The translations under genes were made by a program, and so were the position numbers. The notes under the pieces are model-generated. The model ran no database searches, was not told where the DNA came from, and saw only the letters and a program-made list of their open reading frames with translations. Shown here one piece after another: positions 10,465-22,430 of a stretch of 64,000 nt of DNA; position 1 is the first letter of the stretch; every line of letters starts with the position of its first letter. The stretch covers positions 31,547,006 through 31,611,005 of the forward strand of contig NC_052489.1 in assembly GCF_009730915.1 (NCBI RefSeq). Reading direction: 5' to 3'. The DNA is from Dioscorea cayenensis subsp. rotundata (taxonomy: Eukaryota; Streptophyta; Magnoliopsida; Dioscoreales; Dioscoreaceae).

Positions 10465-12677
10465 ATGGAGACTTGTGAAGCAGTTGGACCCAGTTTGAAT
10501 TACATGTCAGATGGCAGGAAGAAGGGAGGCTATAGAGCAGCTAGCTTCGTCTTTGGTAAAAACAGTCATCATCGATCGTCATATATACATGGCGCACCCT
10601 GGGTTAATTATGCATATTAATTGAGTGAGCATGCATTTATATATATATATGTATATATTTATATTATATATTCATGCATGCAGCCATGGCGACACTGGAC
10701 AACTCGGGATTTATCGCCAACATGGTGAGCTTAGTGATGTACTTCATGACCGTATTACACTTTGATCTCTCTGGTTCTTCAAACACTCTCACCAACTTCA
10801 TGGGCTCAACTTTCATGGTCACGGTTCTTGGAGGATTCATCTCAGACACGTACCTCACGAGGCTCAACACCGTACTTCTATTTGGCGTCTTGGAGATACT
10901 GGTATATATATATATATATGTTAATTATTTGGTTAATACCAATTGTAATCAGCTAATTAATTAATTAATTAATTAATTAAGAATGAGTGAGTTATAAATA
11001 ATATATATATGTTGTGGTCACTGGTCAGGGATACATACTTATAACAATCCAAGCTTACAAGAAGAGTTTACGGCCGGACATGAATTGTTTGACGTGCCAC
11101 CTGGAGGGCCGGAACGCTCACATGTTCTATGCCTCGTTGTCTTTGCTAGCATTGGGCTATGGAGGTATGAGAGGTTCTCTCCCTGCCTTGGGAGCAGAGC
11201 AATTCGATAAGAAGCATCCAAAAGAAAGGGAACAACTGGCCAGCTTCTTCAACTGGCTCTTGTTCAGCACCACACTCGGTGGATCCATTGGTGTCACTGT
11301 CCTCGTCTGGGTTAGCTCCGAAAAGAGTTGGTCTTTGGGTTTCATGCTTGACCTGCTGCTTTCTTTGCTCGGCTTCGCCTTCCTTGTGGCTGGTACTCGC
11401 TTCTATCGTCTTCGTCCACCTGGCAATAGCCCTCTAAACAGTGTCTCTCAGGTCTCTCTATATATCGATCTCATTAATTCTACAGCCATAATTAACTCAT
11501 TACAACTGTACGTGATTTGAATAACAAGCATGGATGCTGATGGTGATCTTTAAAATTCGGAATTTTGTACAGGTTATCAGGGTCGCCATTCGAAACAGGA
11601 AGTTAACATTGCCTAAAAGCTCTGATGAATTGTACTACGAGACCATTGATGATGATGATGATGATGATGATGATGCAGAGAAAATCCAACTCCAACACAC
11701 AGACCAGTTTAGATGGCTGGACTAAAGCTGCGATATTGCAACCACAAGAATCAGATAAGCCTCTAACAGCAGAAAAAGCAGAGAAGGTTTGTTCGGTGAC
11801 CCAAGTGGAAGAGGTGAAAATCCTGATTAGAATGCTGCCCATCCTGGGCAGCACCATCCTGATGAACACGTGCTTGGCTCAACTTCAGACCTTTTCAATC
11901 CAGCAGGGCTACATCATGAACCTATACCTGGGCAACTTCCGCATCCCACCATCCTCAATCCCAGTCATCCCTCTTCTCTTCATGGCCATCCTCATTCCGA
12001 CCTACGAGTTCATCTTCGTTCCCTTTGTCCGGCGTTTCACAGGCCATCCTTCGGGCATCACCCATCTTCAGAGAGTGGGTGTTGGGCTGGTCCTCTCCGC
12101 CATCTCCATGGCGGTGGCCGGCCTCGTGGAAGTGAAGCGCAAGAACGCCTTCAACAAAGAACACAAACAACTGAGCGTCTTCTGGCTGTCATACCAGTAT
12201 GGAATATTCGGGATAGCTGACATGTTTACGCTCGTGGGCCTCCTGGAGTTCTTCTACAGCGAGGCACCGGTGGGCATGAGGTCACTCTCGACTTCCTTCA
12301 CCTTCCTATCCCTCTCCTTTGGCTACTTCTTGAGCACAGTCTTCGTGGATGTCATCAACTCCGTCACCAGCAGCTTGAGCTCAAACAAACAAGGCTGGCT
12401 GGTTGGCCTTGACCTTAACAGCAATCACTTGGAACGTTTCTATTGGTTCTTGTCCATTTTGAGCTGCCTTAACTTTGTCATCTACCTCCTCTGTGCCACA
12501 TGGTACAAATACCGCAAAGAGGCTGCTCCCGCTCCTGCCATGACTAACACCAAGACCACAAAGACCGATGCCTCCTCCTCGGTAGAACACATGAACGATG
12601 ATCAGATCAATGAGAGCAGCAGCAGCAGCAGCAGCAGCAGCTCCAGCTGCGGAGAACGACAGGTCCAGGTGTGGTGA
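10465..12677 (+). CDS. NRT1/PTR family (NPF) membrane transporter, NPF4-like, with a +1 frame break
   Basis: NPF proteins are proton-coupled 12-helix carriers of nitrate, peptides or hormones such as ABA and gibberellin. Four exons chain in phase: 10465-10555, 10684-10901, 11029-11451 and 11573 onward. The translation carries the family's landmarks: NTLTNFMGSTFMVTVLGGFISDTYL in the first helices, the ALGYGGMRGSLPALGAEQFD and SFFNWLLFSTTLG blocks, HTDQFRWLD before the cytoplasmic loop ends, and WLSYQYGIFGIADMFTLVGLLEFFY near helices 10-11. The first helix lacks the ExxE(R/K) motif found in many NPFs (it reads MATLDNSGF), as I recall for part of the NPF4 clade. One extra T at 11723 creates TAA directly after RWLD; skipping it restores KAAI and a total of about 611 aa, normal for NPF. 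As written the ORF stops after 294 aa. Exon 4 also holds a (GAT)n Asp tract (about 11647-11671) and an (AGC)n Ser tract (about 12614-12640). Substrate unknown. Confidence 0.88.
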
Positions 12678-12828
12678 AAATACGGAGCTAATCAAGGTGA
12701 CAGAGGAGACCAGGAAACCGGTGGCACAGTACTCTGTTGATAATACTGATGAGGTGAAGGTGGAAGAGGACTACCCCGGGTGTGGTAATGACATTGAACA
12801 AGTTGAACTGATAAAAAGAAGGTGTTGA

Positions 12829-15756
12829 TGATCATCAAAACTTATGTGTAAATGGTATAAGCAACCCTTCCAACATTTCCCATTTTTGATGATAAGTCTG
12901 CAGGCCAGTGAGATGAGACCTGAAGATTCAGATATATATATATATCCAGATATGTGTTTAAGATGTAACCATACATAGTAAGAAATGAAGTTTATTCACA
13001 ACTTCAATTAAAAAGGAGCCGGTTGTGTCGTTGAGGTTAATCTCATGGCAGCAAACCTGCTTGTTTCTCATTTTTCAGAGTAATTCCTTGGTTAATTACA
13101 GCGAAATTATTTTTTATTAATTGGATCTAAATTCCAACTTACAGTGGATTGTCATTGGTGTTATATTTGTTGGTCACCCACCTAGTCTACTAGCTAGGTT
13201 GGAAATTGGATGTACTATTCATGCGTCCATTGCATTTATTGGCCCCACGTCTCTTTTTTATCAGAGGCTTTTTGCAGCTGATTTGTTCCGTGTTGGGTAA
13301 TAATAGCATTAATAGATATGGAATTTCATTAGCAGTATTGTTATTTATTGAAAAGAAGTTTATTATTACTTTTTAGGGGCGTTTGGTTTATGATAATGAC
13401 ACATTACCATATAATAAAATTACTATATTTAAGGGTCGTTTAGTTAATGATAATGACATATTATCACTTACCGAGATTACCATGATAATATGAGTGGGAA
13501 TGTTATATGGTTAGAAATATTGCGATAATTTAATATAACCATGTTTGGTTGGGAACTCTTATTACCGGGAATAATTCAATACCGTATTTGGTGGTCATGG
13601 TAATTAATTTGTTAAAATATAAAAAGTTATAAAATTACTATGGTAATCCAAAATAGACACCAAATTTGGTGATAATAGGATTACCACTTTCTTAGTAATA
13701 TTTATAAATTAGTAATGTGATATTACCATTCAGCATTCTAGCGGTCAATCGTCAGACGTGGTAATATTTTTTGAGATTATCACGTAACGACGTGGTAATC
13801 TTTCTACATTCTGCGAGCGGAATCGAGTTCATTCACGGTGTTTGGTTGTCATAATAATAAATTTGTTAAAATATAAAAAGTTATAAGATTACCATGGTAA
13901 TCCAAGATAGACATCAAATTTGATAGTAATAGGATTACTATTTTTTTGGTAATATTTATAAATTGGTAATGTAATATTACCATCCACATTAGCATCGGTG
14001 CAATGCCAAACGTGATAATATTTTCAGATTACCATGTAACACGTGGTAATATTTTTTTTAATGCGATTTATCTATTTTTAAAATTTTTATTATTATTATT
14101 TATATTTTATTCATATCTATTTTATTATGGAATTATAATTGTTTTTAATTTATTTATTTTTTTCCCAGGCCTCATATGGTTGGTCCCATTACCGAGTCCG
14201 ACCAAAAAGAAGGTTGTCGCATCACCTTTATGTTTTTCATAAATAAAATAAGATATAATAAACTTCACGTGATATCTGCCATGTCCAATGGCGGGTAAAC
14301 TCAAGGTTTTCTGATTCATTACTGAGTCTGTTTAATTATGTAACAATGAGAAAATAAATAAAAAATAACCTTCAGATTAATTGCCAAATGAATTTTTTTT
14401 TTCATAAACTTGTGATTGGGCCCAGTCATGTGTGGGGGTGCATGGTAATCATAGTACATGCACTCTCTGGTCCAATTTAACAAGGACAATCTGTCGGCAA
14501 TTCTCTAAACACAATTATCAATCATCATAATCCCATCTGGTCTGGAAAAGTTAATTTGGATATATAGGCGCATGTGGTTTTATTATATGGTACACTGGGA
14601 CTCAGTTGTTTTATTCCTTTACTGGTACTCGTGATAGCAAACGCATGATCAATTTCAATAGTCAAGAACCATCTTGTACTAATTATTAATTAAAGTAACT
14701 GGACGTGAAAACAATTACCCTGAATTGATTAATCTACAGAGACTAATTTGTTGGTTTATGTGAGGGGTTTGGGCGGGAAGTCATTTTCACAACCTAGCTC
14801 AAATAATTTGGTTTATAAACTGGTCCACCATAGATAGCTATGCATTCTTATCACCTATCTCCTTCAATTCAAACATTGATTTAAAATTTTTTTCTTGTTC
14901 CACTCAAATACATCAATTTGCAAGCTGCCTAGCCCAGTTGGCTCTCTTGGGCTTGGGGCAGCTCTATTTAATTCGATGGACCTTCTTAATATCAATAACC
15001 AACCAAAAGCATTTGAATCCTGTAGCATGTTGAGCAGTGTGTGTGTGTGTTAACTACATTTGCATGGACAATCATACCAACGCTCATTTACATGTACAGA
15101 AGAAGCATTAAAATCACTGACATGGTGTGGATTAAATCTTTAGTTAATATTTGTGACCACTACTGATCCGCTCCAGAATAACAAGCAAGGACATGGAATT
15201 TGGTATGACCACTCAAGGTCAAGGGGAAGTCCAGAATCCTTTTCTTGTTCAGATCTACCTAACAAGAGATCCATACTGTCATGGGAAAGTAAAGAATCAT
15301 TAACTTTGCATCATCCGTTCTCATTCACAGCGCAGCAATTCAAGAAAGAAAGAATGAATTAGATTAGATGCAATCTAGCCTTCTCCCATTAATACACATA
15401 TATATATATATATATATTAAAATTAAAGAATCCTTGAGATAAACAAATAAAGAAGAAGTAGAAGAAGAGCATGTCTCGCATCCCAATACGACAAGAGTCT
15501 TCACAGCAACCGCTGCAGACATTAATGCTAAGAAAGCAACCTTCCAGTTGTGACAAAATTGCACAAGTATCAGCATTTTGGCTTCTCAGATGGAAGAAGC
15601 CTCAGGAATAGAATACCCATAGTTTTGTTTCTTATTTAGTTTGCACTTTTGCATTAACATTTCCCCACCAAATCCCTTCCTTCCTCTGTTCTCTTTTCAC
15701 TCTTTGGAGACGAACCAGTGAAGGGTAGAGGCAGTAATAGAACAGAGGAAGAGCTC
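12829..15756. repeat. Intergenic region with MITE-like tandem repeats at 13375-14060
   Basis: The part from about 13375 to 14060 opens with AGGGGCGTTTGGTTTATGAT and, at 13433, a similar AGGGTCGTTTAGTTAATGAT. It then contains two diverged copies of a roughly 250-bp unit (TTGTTAAAATAT at about 13609 and again at 13863) rich in GGTAAT/ATTACC inverted motifs. This looks like a compound or rearranged MITE, but no matching far terminus was found. The remaining sequence up to the pectin acetylesterase leader shows nothing I recognise. Confidence 0.5.
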
Positions 15757-18700
15757 ATGAAGATTTCATGGCTTCTTGGTGTTGTTGCCTTGGTTCTCAT
15801 CATGAGCTGGGTTCATGGCTTTGAGGTGACTGCCGCTCCTTCCGTTAATCCTCTGCTCGTGGGTCTCACCCTCATCCCCTCTGCTGCCGACAAGGGAGCT
15901 GGTATTTCTCTTTTTTTTCTCTATGTTCTACGTCTCTTCTATCTTCTTACTTCTGGTGCCATAGCTGGTTGCTGTTTTTATCAAAGATCCTGTTTTTATG
16001 CGTCCTATAAACTCCAGTTCGTTGATATATCTACTAGTTCTTATCAATATTCATCTTTGGATGAATATGTTATTTATATTGTGCTATGTCTGATCTCTTC
16101 TCTGCTTGCTAGTAGTGTCTTTTCTTTTTTCTGGCTCTATCTTCAATTCTCATGGCTTCACAGTGAGTTTTAATTTTTGTAAGCTTTGGTTCAGTTCAAC
16201 AGTCTAAAGTCTTTATATCATGTCAAAACATAAAAAGTGGATACTGCTCTCACCTTTCTAAGATTATCTATAAGATCTGATCTTTAGAATTAAAGACAAG
16301 GAAATAGAGAAACCATTTCTGCCATTACTGTTAGATTGGATTTTTTTCTTTTTCTTCTTCTTAATGGCAAAAAGGTTTCCCTTTCAATTAAATACATAGT
16401 TTATGAGTATGGCTGTACTGATAAAGAAAAAATTGGAATGCAGAGTTGTTAAAACATCAGCTTTTATTTATTTATTTATTTATTTATTTTGAAGTTTTAG
16501 AGCTTCTAATGTGACTTGCATTGGATTACTTCCATGTTTCATAATTCTTCATGTCACAAGGTTGTAAAATGTTTAACAAGCTTTGCACAAGTATTCCTTG
16601 TTGCAGAGCAAGAACTGGTCATTCCCTGTTGATTAATTCCTTCTGAATCTTTTTCGCAGTCTGTTTGGATGGAACCTTGCCAGGTTACCATTTACACCGT
16701 GGTTCTGGATCAGGCGTTAACAGTTGGCTCATCCAATTAGAGGTGAGATTAGCAGAACTCATTTATATTTAATAAGGCACCTGTATCAGCTAAATTGTTA
16801 TGAGTGAGGATTTTAATTTTGTCTACTTTTGTAGGGCGGAGGCTGGTGTAATGACATAAGCACATGCGTATTCCGCAAAAAAACTCGCCGTGGATCTTCA
16901 AACCTCATGGAGAAGGTGGTAGAGTTCACCGGGATATTGAGCAACAAACCAGAAGAAAATCCTGGTTTTCCTCAAACTGGACCCTCATTTTAGTCATACT
17001 ATAGTTCAGTTATATTAATATTTGTAAAAGTAGCATGTGTCAGCTTACTCTTTTGTTGTTTTTATTTTCTCATATTTCCCTTTGATTTAACAATACAGGC
17101 TTTTACAACTGGAACAGAGTCAAGGTTCGATATTGTGATGGTGCATCATTTAGCGGTGAAGGCTACAATCAGGTTTGCTATTATTGACCTTTACTTATGT
17201 ATGACTTTGCAGAAAAATAAACTCTTTGGAACAGTACCTAGATTCTTGACACCATAATTTTCCTCTTCTACAATTTGGCAAGAATTGATCACATGCACCC
17301 ATTGTATATGGTTTTTTGTTGACTTGTTCAAGATTTTCCTCTTTGGTATATTATTTCTTATGCTACTATTTTATGTATTGATTTATTTATTTCTGTCTGA
17401 TGGCATTTCTTACATATTTCAGCTTGGTTACTCATGGGCAATGGTTTCTCTCAGACCAATTTCTAAAAACTACTTCCAGTATACCTTTGTTTCCAAGAGA
17501 TAAACCTCACTTTAGCCTTAACTCTTAGTCGATTAATCATCACAAAAACTGTTTGTTTAGAGCTATCAATTGAATTGAACTTGTTTAAGGCTTTTCTTAT
17601 GGAATACTACCCACTTTAAATCATGAGATATCTTTTTTTGCATGTAGGCTGCTGGTCTTTTTTTCCGTGGGCAACGCATTTGGACAGCTGCCATGGAAGA
17701 CCTTATGTCAATAGGGATGCGCAATGCCGACCAGGTTTCACTTTAGTCCTTCAGTATCTTATTCTTAACTCTGATTGCAAATTCATTTGGTCCTTCACCA
17801 TGGATTATTGCAGGCTCTTCTTTCTGGCTGCTCTGCTGGTGGTCTAGCATCCATGCTACACTGTGATGAATTTCGATCATTGCTACCGGGGACCAAAGTC
17901 AAGTGCCTAGCTGATGCTGGCTTGTTTCTTGATGCGTATGATCTACTTGTTGGAGTTTTAACAATTTAATTTGCTTTGATTTGGGGGAAAAAATTCCCCT
18001 TCTCTTGACATTGTTATACAAATCTCTTTGGATAGGTTTTCCCTCCATTTTTCCTCATATATGTTCTTATCTGTTTTCTCTGAATTACAGTGTTGATGTG
18101 GCTGGTGGGCATACTCTAAGATCCTTTTTTGAAGGTGTAGTCAATTTACAGGTGATCTTATTATATAGATCTTTTTGTGGTTTACTAGAAATCGATTTTG
18201 CATCTGTCTTTTAGCTATATTCTGTGATTTTTATCATTAAATTCTGCACGCATCTGATCTGCAAATTTTTTTTTTTTTTGGAGCAAATGATATGCAATTA
18301 ATTGCTGATAATATTTATCTGTTAAATCTCCTTATGGTAAACTCCAATGTGCACAGGGGGTGTCTGTAAACCTGCCTGCAGCTTGTATGAACCACATGGA
18401 TGCAACATCGGTAACTGTCTCATCTAAAATAAAGGAAGAATAGTCAGAAAGTTTAATATAGGAACATGCCAAATGACGGGTTCATTCTTCCTTTTTTTTT
18501 TAATTTTTTTTATTGCAGTGCTTTTTTCCAGAAAACTTGTTGGCATATATTCAGACTCCACTTTTTCTGTTGAATGCAGCATATGATGTGTGGCAGGTAT
18601 TGCATTCATCAGAATTCATTAATTTCAATCACGGCAGTTATCTTATTCCTAAAGATTGCATTTGAGTGTGTAAAGAGATAATGAAAATTATATTTTCAAT

Positions 18701-19676
18701 GTGTGTAAAGAGATAATGAACATCTTCTAGATATACTGTGAAATAACCAAGCCAAATTATTGTTGTTATTTTGGTTTTTATTTATCTATTTAATCTCAGC
18801 TCCAAGAAAGCCTTGCCACTAAAAGAGCTGATCCTCATGGCTATTGGCAAGAATGCAAGTTAAATAATGCAAATTGCAACTCCAGCCAGATTCAATTTTT
18901 GAATGGTATTACGTGAAATCCTTTTTTCTATGGAAGAACATTTCCTGCAACTTCCATAATATATATGCACATTTACTTTCATAACGCAGGGTTCAGGAAC
19001 CAAATGCTTAATTCTGTGAAGGAGTTTTCATCGTCCAAAGAGAATGGGTTATTTATTAACTCATGTTTTGCTCATTGTCAAACTGAGAGGCAAGATACAT
19101 GGTTTGCAAAAGATTCTCCTCGTCTTGCTAACAAGGTAAGATTTCAAACTCTGTTGATATAGGAATTTGTTGTGTTTGCTTGCAGTGTAGCGCATTGTGG
19201 TGTATGTCTATGTGGGTGTTCTTTATAGTTTACTTTCGGAATTTTGACTTGCAGTGAATAGTATGACTGATTTTGTGCGGCTACTGTCATAAATACATTT
19301 AGAAATGGAAATCTTCTGATAATCCCTATCCTCTCCCTCTGTGTGTGTGTGTGTGTGTTCTTCTAGTTCACATCTTGCTTTGTTGCCTTAACGGTGTAAA
19401 TTTGAAAAACAAGAAAATTCTTGTCGTTTATATGTTCTCAGTAGGAGCATTGAAACTTTAAAAATTTTCTATTGGTTATAAATATGAGTTCTTTTTTTCT
19501 TTGTAAGCATTGATTTGGTTACTTGTCAATGGTTTCAAGCATGCTATCATGTGCAGGAGATAGCCACATCAGTTGGTGAATGGTACTTCGACCAAGCTGG
19601 AGTTCAGGCAATAGACTGTCAATATCCTTGTGACAAGACATGCCACAACCTGGTATTTAGTCGAAATCATCATTAA
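15757..19676 (+). CDS. Pectin acetylesterase (CE13 / Notum-like family)
   Basis: This secreted enzyme removes acetyl groups from homogalacturonan in the cell wall. Twelve exons join in phase to a 401-aa protein: 15757-15901, 16660-16742, 16835-16964, 17099-17172, 17648-17734, 17814-17935, 18091-18151, 18357-18410, 18519-18596, 18800-18905, 18990-19135, 19557-19676. Residues 1-21 form a signal peptide ([18 protein letters not shown]). Family landmarks are [15 protein letters not shown] (49-63), [18 protein letters not shown], and the nucleophile motif GCSAGG with Ser180. The probable Asp (NAAYDVW, 275) and His (FAHCQTE, 342) complete the catalytic triad. The C terminus is Cys-rich ([12 protein letters not shown]). 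The start used is the ATG before the signal peptide; in-frame codons upstream have no ATG. Length matches the family (about 390-420 aa). All donors are GT and acceptors AG. Confidence 0.95.
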
Positions 19677-22430
19677 TGTCGCCCAAAATCTCCATTTATG
19701 AACATTCAGTGATCACTTGGCAACATTACTGATTGGTATTCCTTGAAATTACTCATTCTTCAGAACGTTGGGAAATAAGGTGTCTTCCGTAAGGTCCTAA
19801 TCTGCTATTATTCCAAGTTCAGAAATTTGAACTGATTATTGTTGTGAAAGACATAACCATTGTATGCCTGATTGTACAATTTTATTGAATTGATTTTAAA
19901 GAACAATATTCCCTGTTTTTCTGCTATCATAATTATGTTCCTTGATTGGGCACATGATAAACTTTCTACCTTCAATATGCATAATCTTTTTCCTTGGTAT
20001 AGAAATATGCATCTCTCCGTAGCAAAGAAAACATATTGGTGGATTATTGTTGTTCTCCTGGTCACCATCATGGCCTTCTGGTCATCAGATTATCATATAC
20101 AAAATTTACTAGGAAAAATTTCATGGACTTTTGTTGCAAAATCAATGATGTGTCATATGACTGCAGGGAGGCATTCTTTGAAAGTTTAGATGTTTGAAAT
20201 GATGATGCCTTTGTTTGGCCTGTGTTTTTTATAATGAAAATTACCAGATCAGTATCTTTGGTAGATGAAAGCATCCTTGGAGCAATCATTTATCAGGGAA
20301 TTTCTCTGTAATATTTATTTCCTATGACCATTATTCAAGAAGTATCTCATATTGATTGACATACTAAAGAAAAATGCCATGATGTTCTTCGTTAGCTTTC
20401 TCTTTGGGTTGTTTAATCAACATCATGTGAAAAGAAAAGAAAAAAAGGGGACAAGGACAATATTTGTCCTAGGAGAACAAATAAATACGTCTTATTCAGC
20501 ATTGTTCATTTCCACTTTTCTTGATTATTCATCTTGACCAGCTTGGTGACATCTGCCAGCCAACCTGATTAAACTACAAAATTTGAAGAGCAAGTAATAC
20601 ATGAATCATCCATTCAAGTTCAAGTTCAAGTTCAAGTTCATAGAGGAGGTGTTAGATGCGGTGGTTGTTAGATGCCTAACGGATAAAACGTGGGTCAGTT
20701 TTGTGTTGTTTTTTAGCTGTGATCTTGATGCTTTGAATGTCCTGATGATTGTAGCGGTTGAAGGGTCATTCCCCATGACATGATCTTGCAACAGAGCTTT
20801 CAAGGTGTGTCCAAATCAAAGAAAGATGGAGGTCAAACCCATTTGTTCCATTGAGTTCCTTTCTTCTTTCGGGCAAAAGAATCCAATAATACAGAGATCA
20901 CATGCAATGGATCACTCATTACTGAGAAGCTGTAATTTATTGTTCTGCAAGGAAAACATGACTTGCCCTTTACTCTGCTTGCAAATAATGCAATTTTGAC
21001 ATGAGAGATGACAAGTCAATGCTTTCTATTCATACTTTTAATCTGCGGTCGTCTTCTTCTTGTGTTTCTTAATTGTTGGGAATGGTCCCTCGCCTTCAGC
21101 TCAGCAGAAGTGGTACCATGTTCAGAAAAGTATAGCTGGTGTGGTGGATGCCGCGCTATTGTTTGTTTCCAGTGTACTTCAACTGTTTTGCCTGTCCTCT
21201 GAATCATGTGATTTTATCAGTTATTTTTGTTACTTACCAATCAACAATCATCATCTTCTTCTTGCTATTACCAAGCTAAGCTACCGTCGTCGATCCCAGT
21301 CATACAGATATATAAGTAACATATGATTTTATTTTGTTTTTCCTTCTATTTCAGCTAATGTAACAGTATTTAATTAATCAGATCTGACAATTAGGATAGA
21401 AGGTGGGAAAACAACATGTAGATCTGTGTGTGTGTGTGTGGTTGATAAATAAATGGTGGTGAAAATGGGATCAAGTGTCGCATTCATTGTAGTGACTTGA
21501 ATGGATTCTGTTGTTGCTGGTGAGATCCGCTTGGTTTTTGTTATGTTGGAACTTGCTAGTGTCATCTCATCCTGAGAATAGAAACCGACCAGTGATTGCT
21601 CAGCCTTGCAAATGAAGTCTTGGCCTAATTTTGAGTAGCTAGCTAGCTAGCTAGCTAGCTAGCAGCAGCAGCAAAAAGTTGCTGACTGATGATTAATCCA
21701 GATGCAGACAGCCATGACCAAATCACAATCCACACAAAAATATGCATAAAAGTAGCCTTCAGTGGCAGTAATTACAAAACATTGACCGCCATCCATCCAT
21801 CCATCCATCCATCCAAGTTATATACAAGTGAAAAGTAAACACATCCCTTTTTTATTAATTATTCCTCACGGAAAGTGATGCTATTACTGGCTCATCAAAA
21901 AGCCCAGACAAAAAGAAGCAATAGTATCGAAAGCAGAGATTTTGATTGTTTACAAGAGAGCCAGAGATAGAGAGATGTTTAGAGAAACAACAAAAGTCTT
22001 TGTGAGGTGCAAAGCAAAGTAGCGACCACTAATTAAATGCATCAAAAGTGTAAAAGAGGAAAATAAATATATAAATAAAAAGAAAGGCAAAAGAGAAAAA
22101 AAAGAAAAAGAAAAAAAAAGAAAAGGTAAGAGACACTGGAACAAGCTTTTATTCTGCACCGAACTCCCCACCTTGGAAGATCCATGGTGGAATGTAATGC
22201 TCAAACATAATACAAGAAAGCTCATGTTTTTTTACTCATAAGTAAGAACCTATCTATATACACGAGAAGAAGAAAATCTATCTATATTTATGAAACACAC
22301 ATACATTTGTGAAAAGAATTCAGAAACTAATTAATGTGAGCATGTCAGGGCTGCATGCATGTCCCTAGCTAGCTTGTCTGTTTATGGGATCAGATGAGAA
22401 GCCGTGGAATGCTGTTGAAATTGTTCAAGT
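19677..22430. other. Intergenic region between the pectin acetylesterase and MYB genes
   Basis: No gene is recognised. It holds the 3' flank of the esterase, short microsatellites ((TTCAAG)n near 20617-20640, (TAGC)n near 21635-21663, (CATC)n near 21790-21814) and, near 22060-22125, a purine-rich stretch likely to be in the 3' UTR or flank of the MYB gene. Confidence 0.45.

Noticed and set aside
11603-11869. Minus-strand ORF with an Ile run
   Set aside because: It is the antisense of the NPF exon across its (GAT)n tract.
13375-14060. Full MITE with both termini
   Set aside because: The left-type start is present, but no matching inverted right terminus with a target duplication was found, so it is listed only as a repeat.
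20601-20645. TTCAAGTTCAAG string considered as a tRNA B-box region
   Set aside because: It is a simple hexanucleotide repeat with no A box or cloverleaf.
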